In this document: piece after piece, positions 47,289 through 55,333 of the stretch | How the letters are laid out: each line of letters starts with the position of its first letter | How positions within the stretch are numbered: position 1 is the first letter of the stretch | Assembly: GCF_014696135.1 (NCBI RefSeq) | Contig: NZ_JACJPP010000007.1 | Location: forward strand, 744,001 to 808,000 | DNA length: 64,000 bases | DNA from: Nodosilinea sp. FACHB-141 | GTDB taxonomy: Bacteria > Cyanobacteriota > Cyanobacteriia > Phormidesmidales > Phormidesmidaceae | Direction: 5' to 3' | Translations under genes and position numbers: made by a program | The notes under the pieces: generated by a model | The model's input: only the letters and a program-made list of their open reading frames with translations | What the model was told of the DNA's origin: nothing | Databases searched by the model: none

Positions 47289-48251
47289 ATGCTCGGCTAC
47301 TTGCTCAAACGCCTGCTGATCGCTATTCCCACGTTGCTGGCGATTAGCGCGGTGATCTTCTTCATCTTGGCGCTGGCACCCAGCAATCCCCTGGGGGATC
47401 TGGCGACGAATCCGGCGATTACGCCAGAGGTGCGGGAGAATATTATGCGATCGCTCGGTCTTGACCAGCCTATTCCTATTCGTTATTTGAAATGGACGGT
47501 GGCGTTGTTTAGCGGTAACCTGGGCTATTCGTTTACCAGTCGTCTGCCGGTGGCAGAGCTGATTGCCCAGCGGTTGCCGGTGACGCTGTGGGTGATCGGG
47601 GTGGCCTATCTGTTGAGTGTGGCCCTGGCTCTGCCTTTAGGGATTGTGGCGGCGCTGCGGCACAACACCTGGATCGATCGGGCGATTACGACGCTGGCGT
47701 TTATGGGGTTTTCGACGCCGCCGTTTTTTTCGGGGCTGGTGCTGATCATTGTATTGAGCGTGCGGCTAGGGTGGTTGCCCTTTATCTACGACAACCAGCT
47801 GGTAGTGAGTGATGCCGCGACCTTGGGGCGGTGGCTGAAGCAGTCAATTATGCCGATCGCAACTCTGGTGCTGTTTCAAACGGCGGTGCTGCTGCGCTTT
47901 GTGCGGGCTGCCATGCTTGAAGAAATTCCGCAGAACTATGTGAAAACGGCGCGGGCAAAGGGGCTGGGCCGCTGGCGCATTGTCACCTTGCACATGCTGC
48001 GTAATGCGCTGATTCCGGTGGTGACGCTGGTGGCGCTGGATATTCCGACAATTTTTACGGGGGCGCTGGTGACAGAGCAAGTGTTTCGGGTGCCGGGGAT
48101 TGGGGCGCTGCTGATCGAGTCGATCTACCGCAGCGATACGCCAGTGGTGATGGGGATTGCGTTTATCTACGCGGTGCTGGTGGTGGCGTTTAACTTGGTG
48201 GCCGACATTCTCTACGGCATCATTGACCCTCGGGTGCGCTATGGCCACTGA
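47289..48251 (+). CDS. Oligopeptide-type ABC permease (DppB/OppB family)
   Basis: 320 residues with six TM helices. It starts MLGYLLKRLLIAIPTLLAIS, the classic DppB N-terminus; the EAA motif is NYVKTARAKGLGRWRIVTLH, and the C-terminus ends VADILYGIIDPRVRYG. Substrates of the family include di- and oligopeptides, nickel and glutathione; none can be chosen here because no binding-protein or ATPase gene is adjacent. The ATG follows a C-rich repeat without Shine-Dalgarno. Its stop overlaps the next gene by 11 bases. Confidence 0.92.
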   Translation: MLGYLLKRLLIAIPTLLAISAVIFFILALAPSNPLGDLATNPAITPEVRENIMRSLGLDQPIPIRYLKWTVALFSGNLGYSFTSRLPVAELIAQRLPVTLWVIGVAYLLSVALALPLGIVAALRHNTWIDRAITTLAFMGFSTPPFFSGLVLIIVLSVRLGWLPFIYDNQLVVSDAATLGRWLKQSIMPIATLVLFQTAVLLRFVRAAMLEEIPQNYVKTARAKGLGRWRIVTLHMLRNALIPVVTLVALDIPTIFTGALVTEQVFRVPGIGALLIESIYRSDTPVVMGIAFIYAVLVVAFNLVADILYGIIDPRVRYGH

Positions 48252-49152
48252 TACCGACCTGGCGCCGAGAGCTGTGGCTCCTGTGGGAAGCAAAAATCGG
48301 GTATGGGAGCGGTTGTGGGGCGATCGCACCGCCCAACTTGCCCTGGTGGTGCTAGGGATTTTGATGCTGGCGATCGCTCTCGGCCCCATCCTCTACCCCG
48401 GTTCTCCCAGCACCATCGACTTTGGCCGCGCCTTTTTGCCGCCTGGTGCGGGGCAGCCCTTTGGCACCAACGACCTGGGCCAAGATCAACTGGCTCGGCT
48501 GCTGATTGGGGGCCGCATTTCGCTGGCGGTGGGGCTAGCAGCTACCCTAGTGGGCATTAGTTTAGGGGTGGTTATTGGTGCTCTGGCCGGATTCTGCGGC
48601 GGTTGGGTGGATGTTGTTTTAATGCGGGTCACCGACCTGTTTTTGGCACTGCCGCAGCTGCCCTTGGTGCTGCTGGTGGTCTACCTGCTGGGCGACCCGG
48701 TGCGCCGCGCCCTAGGGCCAGAGCGGGGCATTTTTTTGCTGATTGTGCTGCTAATTGGCGGCTTGAGTTGGATGTCGGTGGCCCGGCTGGTGCGGGCCGG
48801 GTTTTTGAGCCTGAAGCAGCGCACCTTTGTACAGGCGGCCGTGGCCTTGGGGGCGAGACCCTGGGGAATTGTCAAAACCCATCTGCTGCCCAACATCCTC
48901 GGGCCGGTGATTGTGGCGGCGACTATTGGTGTTGGCAATGCCCTCTTGGCCGAGTCGACGCTGAGTTTTTTAGGGGTAGGATTTCCCCCTGACGTGCCCA
49001 CTTGGGGACGCATGCTCTACGACGCCCAAAACTATATTGAGAGCGCTCCCTACTTGGTGCTGGTCCCAGGTCTGGCAATTTTTCTCACAGTCCTTTGCAT
49101 CAACACGCTGGGCGATCGCCTCCGCGATAGTCTAGATCCTACCAGCCGCTAA
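48241..49152 (+). CDS. Oligopeptide-type ABC permease (DppC/OppC family)
   Basis: 303 residues from the ATG at 48241, which overlaps the DppB-like stop by 11 bases; the frame is open further upstream, but only as a shadow of that gene. Family features: N-terminal TM (LALVVLGILMLAIALGPIL), FGTNDLGQDQLARLLIGGRISLAV split across the first loop, EAA-like VQAAVALGARPWGIVKTHLLP, and the C-terminal LRDSLDPT. It forms the heterodimeric pore with the preceding gene. ATPase and binding protein must be encoded elsewhere. Confidence 0.92.
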   Translation: MATDTDLAPRAVAPVGSKNRVWERLWGDRTAQLALVVLGILMLAIALGPILYPGSPSTIDFGRAFLPPGAGQPFGTNDLGQDQLARLLIGGRISLAVGLAATLVGISLGVVIGALAGFCGGWVDVVLMRVTDLFLALPQLPLVLLVVYLLGDPVRRALGPERGIFLLIVLLIGGLSWMSVARLVRAGFLSLKQRTFVQAAVALGARPWGIVKTHLLPNILGPVIVAATIGVGNALLAESTLSFLGVGFPPDVPTWGRMLYDAQNYIESAPYLVLVPGLAIFLTVLCINTLGDRLRDSLDPTSR

Positions 49153-49156
49153 TGCT

Positions 49157-49960
49157 ATGGCTCCTCCCCACCATCAACTGCTGACCCAGGTTGCCCGGAT
49201 GTTTCCGGATGCGCTGTTCTATGCGCCGACTAAAGCTCCCCTCGTAGCGCTGACCATTGACGATGTGCCGACGCCGGGCGATCGCGACGATGCCTCCACC
49301 CGGCTGATTCTCAACGCGTTGGATACCTACAACCGCACCGCCAAACAGCCGGTGCGCGCCACGTTCTTCGTCATTACCGACCACCTCAACCCTGGCAGCA
49401 CGATTCTGCAAGACATTCTCGCCAGCGGCCACGAGATCGCCAACCACGGCACCACCGACACTACCCCAGCTATCTTGCAGCCGGCTCAGTTTGCTCGCCA
49501 CTTTCAAGAGGCCCACGATCGCATCACCGACTTGATTCAGCAACCCCTGCGCTGGTATCGCCCTGGGCGCGGCCTCTACAACCGGGCCATGGTTGATCAC
49601 ATTCGGCTTGCTCCCGGTTACGAGTCGCTAGTGGCCTTAGCTTCAATGATTCCCTTCGACACTATGCGAAGCCTTAGCAAGCCCAACCTCAATACCTGGT
49701 ACCTGGCGCAGTTTATTTTTCCGGGGGCAATTTTTGTCATGCACGGCGGCTCAATGGAGCGCTGCGTTCAGACCGCCTATGCTCTGCCCACTCTGCTGGC
49801 GCTGATCGATCGCCAGGGCTACCGCGTTGGCACCCTCTCGGAACTGTATGACAGCCTGCCGGTTGACAGCCCGGCCCAACCTACAGCAGAAACTCCCGCA
49901 GCGCCGCCGCCACCCCATCCGCCTCAACCCCCGGTGCCACCCAGTCAGCCCCCTGCTTGA
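49157..49960 (+). CDS. NodB-type polysaccharide deacetylase family protein
   Basis: 267 residues; the ATG is four bases past the permease stop. The NodB region begins LVALTIDDVPTPGD (Asp35/Asp36 for catalysis and metal). Motif 2 is HEIANHGTTD, with His97 and Asp101 where most enzymes have HxxxH; an acidic variant occurs in some fungal and related NodB proteins. RWYRPGRGLYN is motif 3 and FVMHGG the late motif. No signal peptide is evident. The last 27 codons overlap, antisense, the C-terminus of the HAD gene and encode a Pro-rich tail. The substrate could be chitin-like or peptidoglycan glycan. Confidence 0.85.
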   Translation: MAPPHHQLLTQVARMFPDALFYAPTKAPLVALTIDDVPTPGDRDDASTRLILNALDTYNRTAKQPVRATFFVITDHLNPGSTILQDILASGHEIANHGTTDTTPAILQPAQFARHFQEAHDRITDLIQQPLRWYRPGRGLYNRAMVDHIRLAPGYESLVALASMIPFDTMRSLSKPNLNTWYLAQFIFPGAIFVMHGGSMERCVQTAYALPTLLALIDRQGYRVGTLSELYDSLPVDSPAQPTAETPAAPPPPHPPQPPVPPSQPPA

Positions 49961-50714
49961 CCGGCTCCGGGGCATCGCCCATGGCCACACCAATGCCCGC
50001 GTAGCGCAGCATTTCGAGGTCGTTGTAGTTGTCGCCCACGGTCATCACCTGGTCGGGCTTGAGGCCCAGCAGGTCTTCGGCCAAAAACCGCACCGCCTCG
50101 CCCTTGTTGGCTTTGGGATGGGTAGCCTCGACAAAATATTCCACCGATCGCGTCAGATACAGGTCATCGAGGGGATAGCGCTGCCCCAGCTCGCTAAGAA
50201 TGTCGCTTAGCAGGTCTACGTTTTCGCTGAGGGTGAGTAGCTTGGTGGTTTCGATGGCGACGTTGCCCGTCAAGAGCGCGGCCAGATCTCCCGCTGCGAT
50301 CGGGTTAACACCCGATCGCACGGCGTAGGCCTTGGTGTCTTCAATAATTGCCCGCACGTGGAGCTGGTCGTCGATGTAGAGGTGAATCGACAGGTCGTTG
50401 TTAGCCTCCATCGGCGCCAGGTAGGCGAGAATTTCGAGGGCCAGCCGCCGGGGTAGCGGGGTGTGGCGGTGCAATTTCTGCGTGTTGGGGTCTTTGATGA
50501 ACGCTCCCTGGTAGGCCATCAGCGGCAGGGTAGAGCCCACCACCTCGTAGAATCGCAAGGCCGACTGATACATGCGGCCGGTGGCGATCGCCACCGCAAT
50601 CCCCCGCTGCTGCACCTCTCGCACCGCCTCCAGCACCGGCTCGCTGATCTGGTTAGACACGCCAGCCAGGGTGCCATCGATATCGAGCACGAGTAGACGA
50701 ATATCGGCAATCAT
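49881..50714 (-). CDS. Cof-type HAD-IIB sugar-phosphatase-like protein
   Basis: 277 residues. HAD motif I is LVLDIDGTLAG, motif II falls in AIATGRMY, the lysine motif in HPKANKGEAVRFLAE and motif IV in VGDNYNDLEML. The IIB cap sits between them. The C-terminus GVEADGVAAALREFLL is the typical Cof ending, so this gene is complete and the overlap with the deacetylase gene is an extension of the latter. Members dephosphorylate sugar phosphates and cofactors such as FMN or PLP; specificity is not readable. Confidence 0.92.
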   Translation of the reverse strand: MIADIRLLVLDIDGTLAGVSNQISEPVLEAVREVQQRGIAVAIATGRMYQSALRFYEVVGSTLPLMAYQGAFIKDPNTQKLHRHTPLPRRLALEILAYLAPMEANNDLSIHLYIDDQLHVRAIIEDTKAYAVRSGVNPIAAGDLAALLTGNVAIETTKLLTLSENVDLLSDILSELGQRYPLDDLYLTRSVEYFVEATHPKANKGEAVRFLAEDLLGLKPDQVMTVGDNYNDLEMLRYAGIGVAMGDAPEPVKQGADWVAPGVEADGVAAALREFLL

Positions 50715-50895
50715 GGGTCAACCAGTAGAGGGTTCCGCGTCTATTATCTCTGGCCGAGACAATTTCACCACTAGTGAACAGTGCAATAGCTACACTAAAT
50801 GGCATCATCACAGTCCCAAAAGCAATTGGCGGAGGCACCTTGATAGAGCGATCGGTAATGATTAGCTAAGTGTAGTCAAGACTGTAGTAAGAAAT

Positions 50896-51273
50896 ATGGA
50901 TTCAGAAATTGAAACTCAAATTCGCGAGTGTGAAGCGCGACTTTACGCCGCAATGTCGGCCTCCGATGTAGCTGAATTAGATCTGCTCATTGCCGACGAT
51001 CTGCTTTTCGCCGGGCCAACTGGTGAACTGGCAACCAAAGCGATGGATTTAGATTTGCATCGTACTGGTGGTACTCAGTTTCACGAGTTTGTGCCTAAAG
51101 GGCTAGAGATACGAGTTTTGAGCGAACACTTTGCTCTTGCGTCGGCTCACGTTTTCTTGAGCGGCACGTATTCAGGAAATGCCTTCGCAGGGGATTACCG
51201 CTACATGAGAGTTTGGCGTAGAGACAGAAGCGGTTGGCAAATTATTGGTGGCAGCGCTACCGCAATGGTTTGA
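50896..51273 (+). CDS. NTF2-like (DUF4440/SnoaL-type) small protein
   Basis: 125 residues. IETQIRECEARLYAAMSASD, LDLLIADDLLFAGPTGE and the closing MRVWRRDRSGWQIIGGSAT show the cone-shaped NTF2-like fold of the DUF4440 kind. Such proteins are ligand-binding or isomerase-like and rarely assigned. A/T content is somewhat above the neighbours. It is isolated, flanked by spacers of 181 and 200 bases, with an ATG start. Soluble, no signal peptide. Confidence 0.85.
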   Translation: MDSEIETQIRECEARLYAAMSASDVAELDLLIADDLLFAGPTGELATKAMDLDLHRTGGTQFHEFVPKGLEIRVLSEHFALASAHVFLSGTYSGNAFAGDYRYMRVWRRDRSGWQIIGGSATAMV

Positions 51274-51473
51274 ATGTTTAAACTTTCTGAAATTTGCCCA
51301 GTGGTGAACGTAGAGTCGTTAGAAGCTATTACCTAAACAGCGATCGCCTGCATACAAAACCTGGCAACTAGCAGAGACATTTGACCTGCCACCCTCTAGG
51401 CTGATCAACTGCTATCAATGCGCTAAAACCTTGTCCTAACCTACGTTTATCCCTTGAGCCATCCCTAAAGATG

Positions 51474-52115
51474 TCATTCTTGTGGTTGTAAGCTGCCTAT
51501 CTGCCAAGCGGCTTCAAAAAAGGCGAGTTCGCATTCCATTGCATAGCGGTAGGCGGTCTGGTTGCTGGCGTTATCTGCTGTTGAATGATCAATCAGCGCT
51601 TCGAGCTGGGCGGCCAAGGGTTCAAACTGGTCGCTGCTGTAGGTGTCAATCCAGGGGCTATAGCGGTGGGGCGGCGGGCTACGTTTTGCCAGAGACTGAC
51701 CTAAAAAGGCGTAGAGCCGCATGCAGGGGGCCATCGCCACCGCCGTTGCTCCGGGCGCTTGCCCCCAAGCGGTGCTGAGCAAGAAATCGGTGTAGCGACG
51801 GGTGGCCGCACCAGGGGTAACAGTAGTTAGGTCTACGCCCCATTCCTGGGCGTAGCTGCCGTGCAGAGTTAGCTCGGCCAGCACCCCATCAGCCAGCTGA
51901 TGAAATACCTGAAAGTCTTGCCAGGTTTCCGCTTTGGCAGCAGCGATGCTGTAGGCGCGGGCAAAGGCTTCGAGAAAAAAAGCGTCTTGCCCCACGTAGT
52001 AAGCAAATTTTTCCACCGGCAGGGTGCCGTCGCCAATGCCCTGGACGAAGGGATGGTGCAGGCAGGCCTGGGCTAGGTCATTGTTGGCGTGCCAGAGGGC
52101 TAGGGAGAGGGACAT
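51474..52115 (-). CDS. tenA: TenA family protein with active-site Cys (thiaminase II type)
   Basis: 213 residues, all helical. LHHPFVQGIGDGTLP and YYVGQDAFFLEAFARAYS near the N-terminus are the TenA signature. Cys at about 131 in AMAPCMRLYAFLG occupies the place of the catalytic Cys of B. subtilis TenA, and a C-terminal ECELAFFEAAW gives the acidic residue. TenA_C enzymes hydrolyse aminopyrimidine from thiamine breakdown products for salvage. The ATG directly follows a C-rich repeat. A second, Cys-less TenA is encoded at 58983. Confidence 0.9.
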   Translation of the reverse strand: MSLSLALWHANNDLAQACLHHPFVQGIGDGTLPVEKFAYYVGQDAFFLEAFARAYSIAAAKAETWQDFQVFHQLADGVLAELTLHGSYAQEWGVDLTTVTPGAATRRYTDFLLSTAWGQAPGATAVAMAPCMRLYAFLGQSLAKRSPPPHRYSPWIDTYSSDQFEPLAAQLEALIDHSTADNASNQTAYRYAMECELAFFEAAWQIGSLQPQE

Positions 52116-52156
52116 GGGGAGTGGATGGGTAGATGGGTGAAGGGGTAGGGAGATGG
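52116..52156 (-). repeat. C-rich repeat tract abutting tenA start
   Basis: On the minus strand the 40 bases before the tenA ATG are C-rich repeat (ACCCATCTACCCATCCAC then TCCCC), the same family as those before potB, potC and dppB-like. No Shine-Dalgarno sequence. Confidence 0.8.
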
Positions 52157-52232
52157 CTGAGATACTTAAGGTAGGGGCGCATGGCGTGTCTCTGAGGGAG
52201 ACTTGCCAAAAAACTTGGGTCTATAAAAGTCT

Positions 52233-53006
52233 TTACCCTTGGGTGGCTTGGGGCGACAACAGTGCCTGGGCCAGATCTAGAGAGAAATAGTAGGCGTTGT
52301 TGGCCTTGCCCCAAAGGACTTCAAAGGGGAGGCTGGGTTCGCCCAGATGACTAATGACCAGGCGAGCGCCGGGCAGAGCATAGTTGCGGGTGTAGTCGTT
52401 GACGGTAACCACGGTGGGGAGCCCGGCGGCAGTCGCTGCTTCTAGGCCCTGGGGGCTGTCTTCAATCACCAAACAGGTGGCGGGGTTGAGATTCATCGCA
52501 TCGATCACGAGATTGTAGATGTCGGGGGCGGGTTTTTTGGTGGTCACCATGTCTCCGGCCGCGATCATCTCAAACCAGCCGGGTGAGTCTGGCCCCAGCA
52601 GATGTTCGAGCAGGGGGATGACGCTGTCTTTGGCGCTGGTGGTAGCGATCGCCAACCGCACCCCCTCCCTTTGTGCCGCCTCAATCAGCCGCCGCACCCC
52701 CGGCCGCAGCGGAATCACGTGGCTCTCGACCAGCGCTTGAAAGTGCTTGGCCTTGGCCTGGTGTAGGGCCACCACTAGTTCGTCGATATTCTCAGTTTCA
52801 AACTTGGGCTGGTAGCGCTGAATGTAATGGCGAATACGCTCTTTGCCCCCCGCTACCCGCAGCAGCTGCCCATAGAGACCCACGGGCCAGTGCCAGCGCA
52901 GACCAAACTCTTGAAACGCTTGGTTAAAGGCAACGCGGTGGCCGTCGCGCTCGGTTTCGGCCAGGGTGCCATCGACATCAAAAATTAGCGCCTCAAGGGT
53001 TTTCAT
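52233..53006 (-). CDS. CbbY-like HAD phosphatase
   Basis: 257 residues. Motif I is LIFDVDGTLAETERDGHRVAFN, the CbbY/Gph-type opening, motif II in LAIATTSAKDS, Lys in TTKKPAPDIYN and motif IV in VIEDSPQGLEAA. CbbY from phototrophs dephosphorylates xylulose-1,5-bisphosphate, a Rubisco inhibitor. The N-terminal ETERDGHR stretch agrees with that group, but other sugar phosphates are possible. ATG start; tenA lies downstream on the same strand after 117 bases. Confidence 0.9.
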   Translation of the reverse strand: MKTLEALIFDVDGTLAETERDGHRVAFNQAFQEFGLRWHWPVGLYGQLLRVAGGKERIRHYIQRYQPKFETENIDELVVALHQAKAKHFQALVESHVIPLRPGVRRLIEAAQREGVRLAIATTSAKDSVIPLLEHLLGPDSPGWFEMIAAGDMVTTKKPAPDIYNLVIDAMNLNPATCLVIEDSPQGLEAATAAGLPTVVTVNDYTRNYALPGARLVISHLGEPSLPFEVLWGKANNAYYFSLDLAQALLSPQATQG

Positions 53007-53295
53007 CGTGGCACAAGGCAGGGGGCAAGGATAATAGCGTAAGCGATCGCAACGCTAAACCAAATCTACGTCTAGAAGGGCCAAATCCAGAAGGAGAATT
53101 TTGCCGGTCAGAAAAATCTACCGATAAGCTGAACTTGTCGATAGAACCTCAGAAAACTGTCAATTCTAGCCGAGAAGCCAGCCGTTTCACCGTAGGATGA
53201 AGAGGCGACCTGCGCTGGGGGTGTAGCCTTAGGCAGGTTCTAGGCTGGGCGATCGCCTGGCCCCGAACAGGCTGTTGTCAACGGTTACGAAAGGC

Positions 53296-54291
53296 ATGGA
53301 TATCAAACAAGGTTTTGTCGCCACAGTTGGCAACACTCCCCTCATTCGCCTCAACAGCGTGAGCGAGGCCACTGGCTGCGACATTCTGGGCAAAGCAGAG
53401 TTTCTCAACCCCGGTGGCTCGGTCAAAGATCGCGCTGCACTCTACATTGTCGAAGACGCCGAGAGGAAGGGGCTGCTCAAGCCCGGCGGCACCGTCGTGG
53501 AAGGCACCGCCGGCAACACCGGCATTGGCATGGCCCACATCTGCAATGCCAAGGGCTACCGCTGCCTCATCGTCATCCCCGACACCCAGTCGCAAGAAAA
53601 AATCGACCTGCTGCGCACCCTCGGCGCTGAGGTCCGCACCGTCCCCGCCGTGCCCTACCGTGACCCCAACAATTACGTAAGGCTCTCAGGTCGCCTGGCG
53701 GCGGAGCTTGACAACGCCGTTTGGGCCAACCAGTTTGACAATTTGGCCAACCGCTTGGCCCACTACGAAACCACCGGCCCTGAAATTTGGGCGCAAACCG
53801 AGGGTACCATTGACGGCTGGGTAGCGGCTACGGGTACCGGTGGCACCTACGCTGGCGTAGCCATGTTTCTGAAAGAGAAAAACCCCAGCATTCGCTGCGT
53901 AGTGGCTGATCCCATGGGCAGCGGCCTCTACAGCTACGTCAAAACCGGCGAGGTTCACATCGAGGGCGGCTCCATTACCGAGGGCATCGGCAACAGCCGC
54001 ATCACCGCCAACATGGAAGGGGTGCCCATCGACGATGCTATCCAAATCGAAGACCCCGAGGCGCTGCGCACCATCTATCAGCTGCTCTATAACGACGGGC
54101 TGTTCATGGGCGGTTCAGTAGGCATCAACGTAGCAGCGGCGGTAAAACTAGCCCAGCAGCTTGGCCCCGGCCACAAAATTGTCACCGTGCTGTGCGATGG
54201 TGGCTCCCGCTACCAGTCGCGCATCTACAGCCGTCCCTGGCTAGAAGAAAAGGGGCTGTGGTCTGAGGATTTGGCTCCCGCCACACCTTAG
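53296..54291 (+). CDS. cysK: Cysteine synthase A
   Basis: 331 residues from the ATG at 53296; an in-frame TTG at 53275 adds seven residues with no ribosome site. Fold type II PLP enzyme: Lys44 in NPGGSVKDRAA carries PLP, GTAGNTGIGMAH is the asparagine/substrate loop, TGTGGTYAGV binds the phosphate, and GGSVGINVAAAVKLA provides the late Ser. It makes cysteine from O-acetylserine and sulfide. Length and TEGIGNSRIT fit CysK rather than CysM. Stands alone, with a 268-base spacer upstream. Confidence 0.95.
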   Translation: MDIKQGFVATVGNTPLIRLNSVSEATGCDILGKAEFLNPGGSVKDRAALYIVEDAERKGLLKPGGTVVEGTAGNTGIGMAHICNAKGYRCLIVIPDTQSQEKIDLLRTLGAEVRTVPAVPYRDPNNYVRLSGRLAAELDNAVWANQFDNLANRLAHYETTGPEIWAQTEGTIDGWVAATGTGGTYAGVAMFLKEKNPSIRCVVADPMGSGLYSYVKTGEVHIEGGSITEGIGNSRITANMEGVPIDDAIQIEDPEALRTIYQLLYNDGLFMGGSVGINVAAAVKLAQQLGPGHKIVTVLCDGGSRYQSRIYSRPWLEEKGLWSEDLAPATP

Positions 54292-54471
54292 AAAGCGCTT
54301 TGGGGAAGCCAAATCTGCTGTCTGTTATCTCTGCAACCAACCGTCTACCCGAGACAGATGGTTGCAAAGTAGATCGACTACACTAGGACAGGCCTAGCGG
54401 GTACGTCTGGGGCGATTTTGCCCTGGGAGCTACTGGGGCTAATCTTTCTCTGTATCTTCGGGGACACACCT

Positions 54472-55080
54472 GTGACCGATCAGTCTGATAAATCTTCGCT
54501 GCCGCCCGAGTCCTCTCTAAATTCAGGTCCGGCTCAAAAGCAGCAGGCACCCCAACCAAATCCATGGGTGGAAGGGCTGCAAACCATCGTGCTGAGTGTG
54601 TTCTTGGCCCTGGGTATCCGACATTTTGTGGCAGAGGCGCGCTACATTCCCTCGGGCTCAATGGAGCCCACGTTGCAAATCAACGATCGCCTCGTGATCG
54701 AAAAGATTAGCTATCACCTCAACCCCCCCGAACATGGGGATGTTGTAGTGTTTTGGCCGCCCGACAGCCTCACGCCCCCCGGAAAGCGCCGAGACGCGTT
54801 TATTAAGCGCATTATTGGTCTGCCGGGTGACGTGGTCGAGGTACGCAATGGTGAGGTGATTCGCAATGGTGAGGTGCTGACTGAGCCCTACATCAAAGCT
54901 GCGCCTGATTACCAGTGGGGGCCTGAAGAAGTGCCCGAAGCTTCGTACTTAGTGCTGGGCGACAATCGCAACAGCAGCTACGACAGCCACGCCTGGGGAT
55001 TTGTGCCCCAGGAAAACATCATTGGTAAAGCAGTGGTACGGTTTTGGCCGCCCGATCGCCTGGGCCTGCTTGACGATTGA
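54472..55080 (+). CDS. lepB: Signal peptidase I
   Basis: 202 residues from the GTG at 54472; the frame is open from 54418 but the added residues are unlike LepB. A polar N-terminus of about 35 residues is followed by a TM (TIVLSVFLALGIRHFVA) and the catalytic domain: Ser63 in IPSGSMEPTL and Lys112 in AFIKRIIGLPGD, with GDNRNSSYDSHAWG near the C-terminus. It cleaves Sec and Tat signal peptides at the inner or thylakoid membrane. Single-gene unit; 253 bases separate it from metG. Confidence 0.95.
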   Translation: MTDQSDKSSLPPESSLNSGPAQKQQAPQPNPWVEGLQTIVLSVFLALGIRHFVAEARYIPSGSMEPTLQINDRLVIEKISYHLNPPEHGDVVVFWPPDSLTPPGKRRDAFIKRIIGLPGDVVEVRNGEVIRNGEVLTEPYIKAAPDYQWGPEEVPEASYLVLGDNRNSSYDSHAWGFVPQENIIGKAVVRFWPPDRLGLLDD

Positions 55081-55333
55081 TTGACAATTTTTAGGGCGGG
55101 GGTCAAGCCAGATGCTTAAAACTTCTGGGGCTTATTCAGGGAACCTTAACATAGCAGTCTAAGATTCTAGCTTGGGCTTTTGGGTTTGCAAGGGGCCTCG
55201 GTTTAGCTTTTTCCTGGCGCTGCTATCCTTAGTATTTGTCGGGTTTAGTCTACAGCCTTTTGTCTAGAGGCTAGCGCACCGATCGTTGCTGTTATCTCTG
55301 GGCCCCTGAGTGGGCTGATGTTTCAGTTTTTGT

